Part shown: positions 35,154-43,680 of the stretch, one piece after another
Layout of the letters: each line of letters starts with the position of its first letter
How positions within the stretch are numbered: position 1 is the first letter of the stretch
DNA from: an uncultured Sulfurovum sp.
GTDB taxonomy: Bacteria; Campylobacterota; Campylobacteria; Campylobacterales; Sulfurovaceae
Assembly: GCA_902727915.1 (NCBI GenBank)
Contig: CACVAU010000058.1
Coordinates: 33,931 to 97,930 of the forward strand
Direction: 5' to 3'
Length of the DNA stretch: 64,000 bases
The notes under the pieces: model-generated
The model's input: only the letters and a program-made list of their open reading frames with translations
What the model was told of the DNA's origin: nothing
The model's database searches: none
Translations under genes and position numbers: made by a program

Positions 35154-35476
35154 TGCATCAAAATTTATTATTTATTTGTAGTCGTAATCAATGGAGAAGT
35201 CCAACAGCAGAGAAAATATACAGTAGAGATGAACGGGTGAATGTACGTTCAGCAGGGACGAGTCCTAAGGCAAAAAAAACAATTAATGCCAATGATATTA
35301 AGTGGGCAGATATTATTTTTGTGATGGAATACAAACATCGAGATAGGCTTAAAGCCTCATTTCCTCGATTACTACAGTATAAACACATGGTTGTTTTGGA
35401 CATTCCTGATGATTATCAGTATATGGATCAAGCATTGATAGAGTGCTTAATTGGCGTAATAGAAGCATATTTGTAG
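35153..35476 (+). CDS. Low-molecular-weight protein-tyrosine-phosphatase-like protein (COG4551 type)
   Basis: The ATG at 35153 is preceded by GGAAGGAG; an in-frame GTG at 35138 would sit over it. The active-site loop reads FICSRNQWRSPTAE (C-x5-R-S), the general acid region is DIPDDYQYMD, and WADIIFVMEYKHRDRL matches the core of the short (~110 residues) LMW-PTP subgroup. Substrates of this subgroup are unclear. It is coupled to the ParB-like gene, which suggests a joint pathway. Confidence 0.85.
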   Translation: MHQNLLFICSRNQWRSPTAEKIYSRDERVNVRSAGTSPKAKKTINANDIKWADIIFVMEYKHRDRLKASFPRLLQYKHMVVLDIPDDYQYMDQALIECLIGVIEAYL

Positions 35477-35492
35477 CTTCTACGCATGAATT

Positions 35493-36332
35493 TTATTTTA
35501 TACTCACTTTAAGTGTATGTGATTTATTAGGAGCTACGAGAACAAAGTCTTTTAAGGCATTAGCCGTTTCTAAACAAATCATGCTTTGGTAGCCATTGTC
35601 TTGCATGTCTGTCATAGTTTTGGATTTTTCTTTCCATGGGTTCCATACAACTAAGGAGTTAGAACCTTCTTGGTCTAGCACTAGCTCTTGTTCTTGATCG
35701 AGTAGGGTAATTTTAGAGTTAGCATCAAAATAGACTCTGTCAACTTCTTCTTCTATGTGCATGGTACCATGTTGTTTTTCTAACCCTTTGTCTAAAGAGT
35801 TATAGTAGATACATTTATCTAACCCCTCTATGCTAACATTACTAATATGTGAAACATTGAAGTAACTGTGTAATGCTTGAGTAATTTCAAAAGCTTCATT
35901 ATCACAATTGAGGGTAGTCAGTTCCATGGTGAGTTCTTTTCCAATAGTAATGTTGTAAATGAGTAAAAAATTATAATTCCATAAAGCTTTTGTTGCTTCA
36001 TTGGGCGTAAGAAGAAATTGAAGATGTGTGGATCCATCAGCCAACTCTTGGTTTAACATTAATTTCCACATTTGGTTTCTTGCAAATCCATGTTGGGGTA
36101 AGGTAGTATCATATTTATGAGGACCAAACCATGGAAAAGAGATGGGGACACCACCACGGATAGCTTTTCCATTCTCAAAATAAGCTTTTTCACTGAGCCA
36201 TAGAAGTTGAGGTTTATCATGGGCTTTGTAGTGAAAAATATGCGCACCTTGTAAGGCTATTTTGGCTTGGGCATGGGCATTATTTACTTCAAGGTATTTA
36301 AATTCATTATCAAGTTCTTTTTGGATGGTCAT
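35493..36332 (-). CDS. D-hexose-6-phosphate mutarotase (YeaD-like, aldose 1-epimerase family)
   Basis: A galactose-mutarotase fold protein without signal. Family blocks: GAHIFHYKAHDKPQLLWLSE near residue 30, IRGGVPISFPWFGPH (about 58-72), HGFARNQMW, LHSYFNVSHISNVSIEGLD (catalytic-region His, about 155) and WNPWKEKSKTMTDM...MICLETAN. It interconverts anomers of glucose-6-phosphate or related sugars. The stop lies 11 bp after the start of the next minus-strand unit, so it may be co-transcribed with the M50 protease gene upstream. Confidence 0.88.
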   Translation of the reverse strand: MTIQKELDNEFKYLEVNNAHAQAKIALQGAHIFHYKAHDKPQLLWLSEKAYFENGKAIRGGVPISFPWFGPHKYDTTLPQHGFARNQMWKLMLNQELADGSTHLQFLLTPNEATKALWNYNFLLIYNITIGKELTMELTTLNCDNEAFEITQALHSYFNVSHISNVSIEGLDKCIYYNSLDKGLEKQHGTMHIEEEVDRVYFDANSKITLLDQEQELVLDQEGSNSLVVWNPWKEKSKTMTDMQDNGYQSMICLETANALKDFVLVAPNKSHTLKVSIK

Positions 36333-36343
36333 TATCTACTCCT

Positions 36344-37993
36344 TTAGAGTATAAAATTGCCCATAAATGGCAACAGTAACATTAAAATATAAAAACCAAT
36401 ACCCAGTATCATAAGTAGATAACTAGGCTTTTGGGTACGGAGAATTTTGAGGGCTTGTTTCGCCATGGCAGTTTTTTTAGTTAAGGGAATTTCTTTATAA
36501 ATTTTTTCATTGCTTAGTTTTTCTAAAACACGTTCTTTCCAAGGACCTTCCTCTGCTTCTTGCATAATACTTTGAATAAGCAGAGAGGTTTTGTAGTTAT
36601 GGTTAATGGCAAAAAAGAGTAATATCCCAAAGAGACCAATGAGAGGACTTTTTAAGACAATGGCTATAAGAATAATGAGAACAAAGCTCAGTAGAAAAAA
36701 GTAAAATTGTGCTTTAGGATAACGGGTAAAGAGTAATGATTGAACGATTTTCCCACCATCCAAAGGGTAAATAGGTAATAGGTTTAAGTAATTTAATAGA
36801 ACAGAGAATAATGCATACTCTTTAATCCATGTACTCTCTTGAAGCTCAGGGTTTCCTAACATGGCAATGTAAAGTCCCACCCCAATAATAATCCCTGGTA
36901 GTGGACCAGCCAAAAAGACAATGTACTCTTCAAAAGGGGTAACATGTTCTTTCTCACCTTTGGCAGCAGCGCCGAAAAAAGGGATAAAGAAGATGCTTGT
37001 ATCTTGATAGCCAAAATATCGCATGGCAAAATAGTGTCCTAACTCATGAACAATAAGAATAACAATCAGTAAAGGTAGGGTACTCCAAGGAATTCCGAGA
37101 AGTCCAAAGACCAAAACAAAGGCAATTCCTGAGAAAAGAAAAGTTTTTATCTTTTGTTCACGTGTGGCTTCTTTGGGTTTTTCATCTAGCTGTTGTGAAA
37201 TTGCTTGTACTTCACTGTTTTGATAAAATGGTTGTTGTTTTGGTTGATAGGCAGAATTTTCTTGTTTGATTTGCTGGTTTAAGATTAATACTTTCATAGC
37301 ACGTTTGTATCCCTTAATACGGTTTTTAACATACTTGAAGTAAGGAATACTTAAACTAAATTTATAACCATTAGCTGTTGCATACATAATGTTTTCTTCT
37401 ATCATGAGCCTAGAGGTTTCATCTACTTGGTATTGGCTATAGTTAAGACATCCTTCTTCACTAAAAATATCTGTTTGTATTGGTTCATGAATACTTTTTC
37501 GGTCTTCTTTATGAGAAATTAGTGCTTTTTCAAATGAGCCATGATAGTGGTCAAAAAGCATGACAGTACGGGGTACTTTTAGGTTATGGGCAAAACAGTC
37601 ATAGGTAGCAACGACTTGAAAATTTTCATAAATACTAGTGTAGTTAATGCTTAGCGCTTGTAGTGCGCTTTTTGTTGGTGTGGTATTTAAAAAAGCATGA
37701 ATATGTTCTACTTGATTATAAAAATAAAGGGTATATTGGGGAATATTATTTTTTTCTAACATATTATTATATTGCTGAGCGTAAAGGTATTTAAAGCCTT
37801 GGGATTCTAAAAAATCTTTATAAGGTTGAACAATGTTGTTAATTTCATTTGGAATATTTTCTTTATTAATGCTTTTTACGACAACTTCTTGCATATTTTC
37901 AAAAAACAAGATAATGCCTGAAAGAATGGTTTGTATGTTGAAGAGTAATAGACCCAGAATAATTATGAGAAGTATGTTTTCGAGTGTGAGCAT
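36344..37993 (-). CDS. Site-2-protease family (M50) membrane metalloprotease
   Basis: A 549-residue membrane protein. An N-terminal helix and a ~260-residue soluble part precede the protease core, with HELGH (about residues 316-320; VILIVHELGHYFAMRYFG) in one helix and LLPIYPLDGGKIVQ (the N/L-x-P-x-D-G block) about 90 residues later. Further helices occupy the C-terminus. Site-2 proteases cut within the membrane, for example to release anti-sigma factors; the target is unknown. Unusually large N-terminal domain (about residues 30-270) lacks any match that I know. The gene leads an apparent operon with the mutarotase. Confidence 0.85.
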   Translation of the reverse strand: MLTLENILLIIILGLLLFNIQTILSGIILFFENMQEVVVKSINKENIPNEINNIVQPYKDFLESQGFKYLYAQQYNNMLEKNNIPQYTLYFYNQVEHIHAFLNTTPTKSALQALSINYTSIYENFQVVATYDCFAHNLKVPRTVMLFDHYHGSFEKALISHKEDRKSIHEPIQTDIFSEEGCLNYSQYQVDETSRLMIEENIMYATANGYKFSLSIPYFKYVKNRIKGYKRAMKVLILNQQIKQENSAYQPKQQPFYQNSEVQAISQQLDEKPKEATREQKIKTFLFSGIAFVLVFGLLGIPWSTLPLLIVILIVHELGHYFAMRYFGYQDTSIFFIPFFGAAAKGEKEHVTPFEEYIVFLAGPLPGIIIGVGLYIAMLGNPELQESTWIKEYALFSVLLNYLNLLPIYPLDGGKIVQSLLFTRYPKAQFYFFLLSFVLIILIAIVLKSPLIGLFGILLFFAINHNYKTSLLIQSIMQEAEEGPWKERVLEKLSNEKIYKEIPLTKKTAMAKQALKILRTQKPSYLLMILGIGFYILMLLLPFMGNFIL

Positions 37994-38079
37994 GGTGTTT
38001 CCTACATTAAAAAGTTTTGAGATGGTTTTAGAGGGGATTTTATCTTATTTTGTTGAGAAAAGCATGGTATAGACCACAC

Positions 38080-38610
38080 TTAAATCTTCTTCAAGTCAAT
38101 GGGTGTAACTTTAGATGCCTTATAGGCTTCAAGTTTGTCACGTTTGTCCATGTCTTTTGCCCAGTCTTTTAGCTCATTTCTCTCATGTTTATACTTCATA
38201 ACAGGAACCGACATACCACAGCTTGACTCTACAGCATAGATGTTAAACTCAAAGATATCTCTAATAAGTGCTTTGTTGATATTAAAGAGATTCAGATACT
38301 CTTGGTATTTACCATCTTCTTTTCCAATAACATTGGCTTTACAAAAAATACGAACAATTAATGCACCACCTTCAAAGGCATTAAAGACCAAGGTAAATTC
38401 ACCATTATTCACAGCATCTCGATGTGTTCGGTTTCCACTTCCTGGGTAACTGGCATACACTAATCTATTTTCATCTATGACTCGAATGGTATCATACCCT
38501 TTAGGAGAGAGGTTCACTTCTTTGTCACTACAGGAAGCGATGTAAAAGAGTTTTTGTTTTTTAATGAATTCGATGTCTTGTGGTTTTAGTACTTTGTATT
38601 GTTTTCCCAT
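38080..38610 (-). CDS. Pyridoxamine 5'-phosphate oxidase-like flavin/heme-binding protein
   Basis: A split-beta-barrel protein of the PNPOx-like superfamily: FYIASCSDKEVNLSPKGYDTIRVIDENRLVYASYPGSGNRTHRDAVNNGEFTLVF covers the FMN-binding strands. Proteins of this size (~180) and sequence type are annotated as PNPOx family of unknown substrate; the characteristic SPKG and N-R motif suggests a flavin- or F420-binding member. It is followed by a small lipoprotein gene on the same strand upstream (14 bp gap). Confidence 0.8.
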   Translation of the reverse strand: MGKQYKVLKPQDIEFIKKQKLFYIASCSDKEVNLSPKGYDTIRVIDENRLVYASYPGSGNRTHRDAVNNGEFTLVFNAFEGGALIVRIFCKANVIGKEDGKYQEYLNLFNINKALIRDIFEFNIYAVESSCGMSVPVMKYKHERNELKDWAKDMDKRDKLEAYKASKVTPIDLKKI

Positions 38611-38624
38611 TGTGTTTTCCTTAG

Positions 38625-38837
38625 TTAGTTTTTATATTTTGGTTCTATGGATTCTTGATACTCTTCATAACTTGGTCTTTTCATAGGGTTTTCACCTCGT
38701 TGCATACTAGCAACATCTGAACTGGCTTTGGTTTCTTGATGAATAGACATAGGGTTTAATTGGTTAATGTAGGCATCTTTACAGCCTATGAATAAAAGGT
38801 TGAGTAGGAGTAGGATAAAAATCAGTTTGATGTTCAT
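38625..38837 (-). CDS. Small lipoprotein
   Basis: Signal peptide with lipobox LLFIGC (Cys at about residue 19), followed by ~50 polar residues ending SYEEYQESIEPKYKN. No domain. It is transcribed divergently from the large LVIVD lipoprotein gene and upstream of the PNPOx-like gene. Confidence 0.7.
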   Translation of the reverse strand: MNIKLIFILLLLNLLFIGCKDAYINQLNPMSIHQETKASSDVASMQRGENPMKRPSYEEYQESIEPKYKN

Positions 38838-38910
38838 GGCTTGTCCTTTTGAGCTTATTTCTTTTTACTTTAATACTATAATATTAAAAATTATAATTTA
38901 AGGATAAAAA

Positions 38911-41451
38911 ATGCTAAATAATTCTTTTAAACAACTAATTGTTTTTATATGGCTGTCATTGTTGTTGATAGCATGTGGGGGAAGTGGAAGTTCAAATACA
39001 GAATCTTCAAATAGTGTATCTCAAAATACAGTACCTATTGCTAAGGCACAAACAGTAACACTAATAGAGGATTTAGTACAACCAATACTATTAACAGGAA
39101 GTGATGCTGATGGTGATAATTTAACTTATAGTGTTCTTACACAACCTAGCCATGGAACATTGAGAGGGACAGGGTCAGAGATTCTGTATACACCAAAATT
39201 AAATTATGTAGGAACAGATAGTTTTTCTTTTAAAGTTAATGATGGCATAGTAGATTCTGAAACCGTAGAGATTACCTTGTTTGTGGAGAAAAATGAAAAA
39301 AAAGTACGAGAAGAGATAACTTCTTTTGAGATTCAAGGAAATATGAGTTCTTTAGGCTCTTATATTACTGCTAATAGTGCTAGTGAGGTCACGCTTTCAG
39401 CTGATGAGAGTAAAGCCTATGTTGTTAATGGTTCTTCCTTGGATATTATTGATATTAGTAGCATAACTTCACCAAAGCTTTTAGGAAATTATAAGACCAG
39501 TAATAATAATCCCATATTTTCTGTAAAACTTTCAGCTGATGGAAGTAAAGCCTATCTTGCAGCCTATTATTTGGGGTTACAAATTATTGATGTTAGCATA
39601 CCTGATAATGCAAAGCTTTTAGGTATGTATGACCCTTTAGAAGATACACGTGATTTGGTACTTTCTCCTAATGAAGAAAAAGCTTATATTGTTACTAATG
39701 ATTCGTTCAAGATTATTGATATTAGTAACTCAACTATACCAAGGCTTGTAGGGAGTATTGAAGGGGGTGGAAAAGAGCTAGTAGTCTCAGCTGATGAGGG
39801 TACAGCATATATAGCAAACGATAATGGTTTAAGCATTATTGATATTAATCAACCAGCTACACCAATCTTGTTAGGTAGTTATAATACTTTGGGTAAAGGA
39901 CAGAATGTAGTGCTTTCATCTGATGGAAGTAAAGCTTATGTCGGACATAGTAAGGGATTTAGTATTCTTGATATTAGTCAAAAAACTAGTCCAAATCTTT
40001 TAAGAACTTATACAATGTCTAATCATCATATGATGCTTTCAAAAGATGAGCATAAAGTTTATTTAGCAAGTGGTATTTCAGGTTTACAAATTATTGATGT
40101 TAGTATACCTACTGAACCAGTTTTTTTAAGACGTTATGATACCCTTGGTTTAGCCCATGCTGTTACACTTTCAGAAGATGAAAAAAGAGCGTATGTAGCA
40201 GACGGTTCTTCAGGTTTACAGATACTTGATTTAACAACGGTTGAACATTCAATATTTTTAGGAAACTATGATTTGAATAGTTTCACAAGGGAGATAAGTC
40301 TTTCAGAAGATGAAAGTAAAGCTTATCTTTCAAGTGGTAGATCAGGTCTGCATATTATTGATATTAGTAGACCTTTGACGGATTTAAATGTTTTAGGAAG
40401 TTATGATACACGTGGTGAAGTTAACAAGGTTGTTTTGTCAAGAGATGAAGCTAAAGCGTATGTGGCAGATGGCTCTTTTGGGTTAGATATTCTTGATATT
40501 AGTAATTTAAGTACGCCTGTATTGTTAGGAAATTATGATACTAGTGGTTTTGTTAACGATGTAAAGGTTTTAGCAGATGGTAGTAGAGCCTATGTTTTAG
40601 ATAGTACTATTGGCTTACATGTTATTGATCTTAGCAGTATGACTACACCAAGGTTTTTGGGAAGCTATGATTCTCCTGATAAGATAACTGATATGGTACT
40701 TTCAGCCAATGAACATAAAATGTATGTGGCAAATGATTTTTCATTAGATATTATTGATATCAATACAGGAGGTAACCCAAGAGTTTTGAACAAATATGAT
40801 ACTAAAAATTATGCTATAAAATCTTTAATGATTTCAAAAGATGAAAGTAAAGCTTATGTGCTATATCGTTCAGGTTTTAAAGTTTTTGATATTAGTTGGG
40901 CTACTAAGGTAGAACTCTTAGGTAGTTATACAATCACTGAGAACACTCTTGCAAATAAGGTTGTATTTTCATCAGATAAGGGTAGAGCTTACTTATTAAA
41001 TGATACATTGGGATTAGAAGTTATTGATATTAGTGATATTAAGAATCCAAAACTTTTAGGACGTTATTATGTTGGAGACAACGCTTATAGTCTGAGACTT
41101 TCAAAAGATGGTAGTAAAGCTTATGTAAACACTTCCCAATCAGCATTACAAATTATTGATTTAAGTATTTCTAAGCAATATAAAAAACAAGACTTTATTG
41201 AAGATGAGTTAGTTTTAAAAATAAATAACACGGAAGAGAAAAACATAATACTTAATGTACATACAAATAGAAATGATATTATTAACATAGGCAACTATGC
41301 TACTCATTTAAATTTCTCAGATTATAGTAATCAAGAATTAAAAATACCTATTTTTTCAGTTTCTGAAGCAACAGGACAGACTATTATTACCTTGACAATA
41401 AGCCATAGTGGAAAAATATTTACACGAACAGTATATTATAATGTTTATTGA
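38911..41451 (+). CDS. Large lipoprotein with Ig-like domain and 14 LVIVD propeller repeats
   Basis: A lipobox (LLLIACGGSG, Cys at about 22) anchors the protein. About residues 45-130 form a bacterial Ig/cadherin-like domain (DADGDNLTYSVLTQPSHGTL...YTPKLNYVGTDSFSFKVNDG). Then come 14 repeats of ~42 residues with the pattern LGSYDT...VxLSxDxSKAYVADGSxGLxIIDIS, the LVIVD beta-propeller repeat; 14 would make two seven-bladed propellers. The last ~85 residues are a separate beta-rich domain. It probably acts at the cell surface in adhesion or binding. A TATAAT (38877-38882) lies 29 bp before the ATG. Confidence 0.88.
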   Translation: MLNNSFKQLIVFIWLSLLLIACGGSGSSNTESSNSVSQNTVPIAKAQTVTLIEDLVQPILLTGSDADGDNLTYSVLTQPSHGTLRGTGSEILYTPKLNYVGTDSFSFKVNDGIVDSETVEITLFVEKNEKKVREEITSFEIQGNMSSLGSYITANSASEVTLSADESKAYVVNGSSLDIIDISSITSPKLLGNYKTSNNNPIFSVKLSADGSKAYLAAYYLGLQIIDVSIPDNAKLLGMYDPLEDTRDLVLSPNEEKAYIVTNDSFKIIDISNSTIPRLVGSIEGGGKELVVSADEGTAYIANDNGLSIIDINQPATPILLGSYNTLGKGQNVVLSSDGSKAYVGHSKGFSILDISQKTSPNLLRTYTMSNHHMMLSKDEHKVYLASGISGLQIIDVSIPTEPVFLRRYDTLGLAHAVTLSEDEKRAYVADGSSGLQILDLTTVEHSIFLGNYDLNSFTREISLSEDESKAYLSSGRSGLHIIDISRPLTDLNVLGSYDTRGEVNKVVLSRDEAKAYVADGSFGLDILDISNLSTPVLLGNYDTSGFVNDVKVLADGSRAYVLDSTIGLHVIDLSSMTTPRFLGSYDSPDKITDMVLSANEHKMYVANDFSLDIIDINTGGNPRVLNKYDTKNYAIKSLMISKDESKAYVLYRSGFKVFDISWATKVELLGSYTITENTLANKVVFSSDKGRAYLLNDTLGLEVIDISDIKNPKLLGRYYVGDNAYSLRLSKDGSKAYVNTSQSALQIIDLSISKQYKKQDFIEDELVLKINNTEEKNIILNVHTNRNDIINIGNYATHLNFSDYSNQELKIPIFSVSEATGQTIITLTISHSGKIFTRTVYYNVY

Positions 41452-41509
41452 TTTATGAATGAATTTATATAACTTTATACCCTAATAATGAAAGGAAAGT
41501 TTATGAAAA

Positions 41510-41707
41510 ATGTTGAATAATTATGATTTTTCGGATGGCGTAAGAGGACGTTTTTATCAGCCTAAAAAAATTCCTACCTCAATGAGATTTGATAATGATA
41601 TTTTAATTTTTTTAAAAAAACAAGCAGGTAAGAAAAAGATAGCCTACCAAACACTTATTAACAACCTTTTACGTGAATATATGCAAAAAGAGGGGTTGGT
41701 GAAGTAG
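41510..41707 (+). CDS. BrnA/CopG-like antitoxin
   Basis: Sixty-five residues: DGVRGRFYQPKKIPTSMRFDNDILIFLKKQAGKKKIAYQTLINNLLREYMQKEG matches the ribbon-helix-helix antitoxins of the BrnA/CopG type (strand PTSMRFD, then two helices ending LINNLLREYM). AAAGGAAAG precedes it; a nearer ATG at 41503 opens only five codons. A broken RelE-like toxin frame follows within 60 bp, so this may be the survivor of a decayed toxin-antitoxin pair. Confidence 0.7.
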   Translation: MLNNYDFSDGVRGRFYQPKKIPTSMRFDNDILIFLKKQAGKKKIAYQTLINNLLREYMQKEGLVK

Positions 41708-41768
41708 TTTATTGTTGATAGCTAAGGTGTTTTAAATTTAATTTATATGCTTTAGAGTCGTAAGTTAA

Positions 41769-41930
41769 GCATCACTTTATCAGTTTGTAGAAGCATTTGA
41801 TTTTGAGTATGAACAAGAGCTTTATAGATTAAAACTTCGTCGTTATCGTGTGATTTATAAAAAAGGGGAAGATAGGTTGGTGATTTTGGTTTTGAATGTT
41901 AGTTCTAGGGAATTGGCTTATAGGAAGTAG
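41769..41930 (+). pseudogene. RelE/ParE-type toxin, C-terminal remnant
   Basis: No start codon. The frame reads ...FEYEQELYRLKLRRYRVIYKK, then GEDRLVILVLNVSSRELAYRK and a stop, which is the C-terminal half of RelE/ParE-like toxins (L-R-x-x-x-Y-R-V-I-Y...V-x-x-R-x-x-x-Y). The first ~40 residues of the domain are missing and a stop lies just upstream. The gap before it (41708-41768) shows nothing else. Confidence 0.6.
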
Positions 41931-42007
41931 CTAATTAAAATTTTTTGGTTAAGAGTATTTCTGATATACTATTTTTGATTGAGAATCGGGAAATAAAAGG
42001 GGAAATT

Positions 42008-42289
42008 ATGAAAAAAAGTCTTGAAGAGAGACAAGAGGAGATCGAGAACTATATCATCTCAAATGAATTAACTTTAGCTACCAAATCAATAATCAATTTT
42101 GTAGATGATTTTTCTAAAAATAAAAACTTTAGAAGAGAAGCTCTTCTTTATAAAAGTAGTGTTCACGCCTTAGAGAGTGAAAGACGACAGTATGGAAAAA
42201 GTTTAGACCTAGATAGACAACTCAAACAACTTAGCAGTAGTCTCTTAGAGTTTATAGAGATTGTTGCAGAAGATAGCAAGGGGAAATAG
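42008..42289 (+). CDS. Small helical protein, stand-alone copy of the adaptor domain of the next gene
   Basis: The ATG at 42008 follows an AGGGGAAA site; an upstream in-frame start at 41945 lacks one. The 93 residues (SLEERQEEIENYIISNELTLATKSIINFVDDFS...LYKSSVHALESERRQYGKSLDLDRQLKQLSSSLLEFIEIV) align along their length with residues 5-95 of the ABC protein encoded downstream. The pattern (short helix, nine-residue turn, long helix, then an L-x-x-E-x-R-x-x-G block) resembles the helical effector-associated (EAD-like) adaptor domains of bacterial conflict systems. Its stop overlaps the next start by one base. Confidence 0.6.
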   Translation: MKKSLEERQEEIENYIISNELTLATKSIINFVDDFSKNKNFRREALLYKSSVHALESERRQYGKSLDLDRQLKQLSSSLLEFIEIVAEDSKGK

Positions 42290-43680
42290 TGATAGACTTA
42301 ATAGTACTTAAAGAGCGACAAGAGGAGATAGAACAATACATTCAAAATGATGATTTGGATATGGCAACTAAAAGGTCTATGGACTTTGTAACAGATTTCT
42401 CAAGTGACAAGTCTAAAAGACGAGAATCAATAGATATTAGAGCCACCTACAGTAGCTTAAGAAAAGAGTCGCGACAACTTGGCAGAACAGCAGAGATGGA
42501 GGAGCGATTTAGAAGATTAAGGGGTCAAATTTTAGAGTTTATAGATGATATTACTGATGAGTTTGACGCTGAAGATTCCATAGAAAAAAAGAGCAGTGTT
42601 AAAAGTGAAACTGTAGATAATACCAAACAAGAGAGTAGTAAGAAACAAGTAGAGACTTTAACCTCTTATGAAAAAGAGAAAAAGCGTTTTAAAGAGAATA
42701 GAAATAGAGAAGAAGTAGTTATATGTGATGATGTTTCTGATATAGAGCAAGAGACTGTTTTTTCTGCAAGAGGTATAAGAAAAGTCTATAAAAGCAACTC
42801 TATCAACTTTAGTTTTAAACCGATTGATTTAGATTTAAAATATGGAGAAATCACAGCACTAGTAGGAGAAAATGGTAATGGAAAATCTACACTGCTTAAT
42901 ATGATATCAGGAGAGCTACTTCAGAGTAGTGGTACACTGAGCTATCCAAGCCTAAAAGGAGATAAACAAAAAGATTGGTATCAGTTAAAAACGCAAATTG
43001 CCTATATTCATCAGGAGCTACCAAAGTGGCAAGGTCTCTTAAGAGACAATCTGCACTTTACTTTGGGCATTAATGGTATAAAAAACAGAGATAATATTGA
43101 TGAAGTTGATTTCATTATCCATAGGCTAGGATTAGAAAAGTATACAAATGCTAAATGGGATGAAATTTCTGGTGGATTTAAACTGAGATTCTCTTTGGCA
43201 AGATCCATACTACGAAATCCAAAATTACTTATTTTAGATGAGCCGTTAGCAAATTTAGATATCCATACTCAAAACCTTTTTTTGACAGATTTACGAGATT
43301 TGACAAACTCACTTAAAAATAAAATGTCTGTTGTTATCTCTTCTCAAAACCTTTATGAAGTTGAAGCTGTAGCTGATAATATCGTGTTTATGAGTGATGG
43401 AAAAGCTACATATAATGGCACTGTCAAAGATTTTGGAGAGGATAGAGAAGAGAATAGTTATGAGGTTAAGATAGCTATTTCAGAAGATGAGTTGTTGAGC
43501 GTGATGGAGTCTGTAGAGTATATCAATATAAAGAAAAATGGAGCAAACTATATTATTGATACCACACGCTCAGTAACTAGTAAGATACTGTTGGAGCTAT
43601 TTTTGGCTAAAAGGCTAGAGGTGAAATATTTTAGAGATATAAGCAAATCGACACGAAAACTTTTTGGAGAGATAAAATGA
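42289..43680 (+). CDS. ABC ATPase with N-terminal EAD-like adaptor domain
   Basis: GTG start directly on the previous stop, with AAGGGGA upstream. Residues 1-95 repeat the small protein encoded before it; about 96-155 are a charged linker; about 160-385 are an ABC ATPase with Walker A GENGNGKST (about 193-201), Q-loop YIHQE, signature EISGGFKLRFSLARS (near 291) and Walker B LLILDEPLANLD (near 315). The switch (H-loop) position reads ISSQ, Gln353 in place of His. The last ~75 residues resemble the C-terminal extension of ABC-2-type ATPases. It probably energises the membrane protein encoded next. I know of no described system with this fusion. Confidence 0.75.
   Translation: MIDLIVLKERQEEIEQYIQNDDLDMATKRSMDFVTDFSSDKSKRRESIDIRATYSSLRKESRQLGRTAEMEERFRRLRGQILEFIDDITDEFDAEDSIEKKSSVKSETVDNTKQESSKKQVETLTSYEKEKKRFKENRNREEVVICDDVSDIEQETVFSARGIRKVYKSNSINFSFKPIDLDLKYGEITALVGENGNGKSTLLNMISGELLQSSGTLSYPSLKGDKQKDWYQLKTQIAYIHQELPKWQGLLRDNLHFTLGINGIKNRDNIDEVDFIIHRLGLEKYTNAKWDEISGGFKLRFSLARSILRNPKLLILDEPLANLDIHTQNLFLTDLRDLTNSLKNKMSVVISSQNLYEVEAVADNIVFMSDGKATYNGTVKDFGEDREENSYEVKIAISEDELLSVMESVEYINIKKNGANYIIDTTRSVTSKILLELFLAKRLEVKYFRDISKSTRKLFGEIK

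Noticed and set aside
41945..42007. Upstream in-frame start of the small adaptor protein
   Set aside because: No ribosome binding site before 41945, and the alignment with the ATPase N-terminus begins only after the ATG at 42008.
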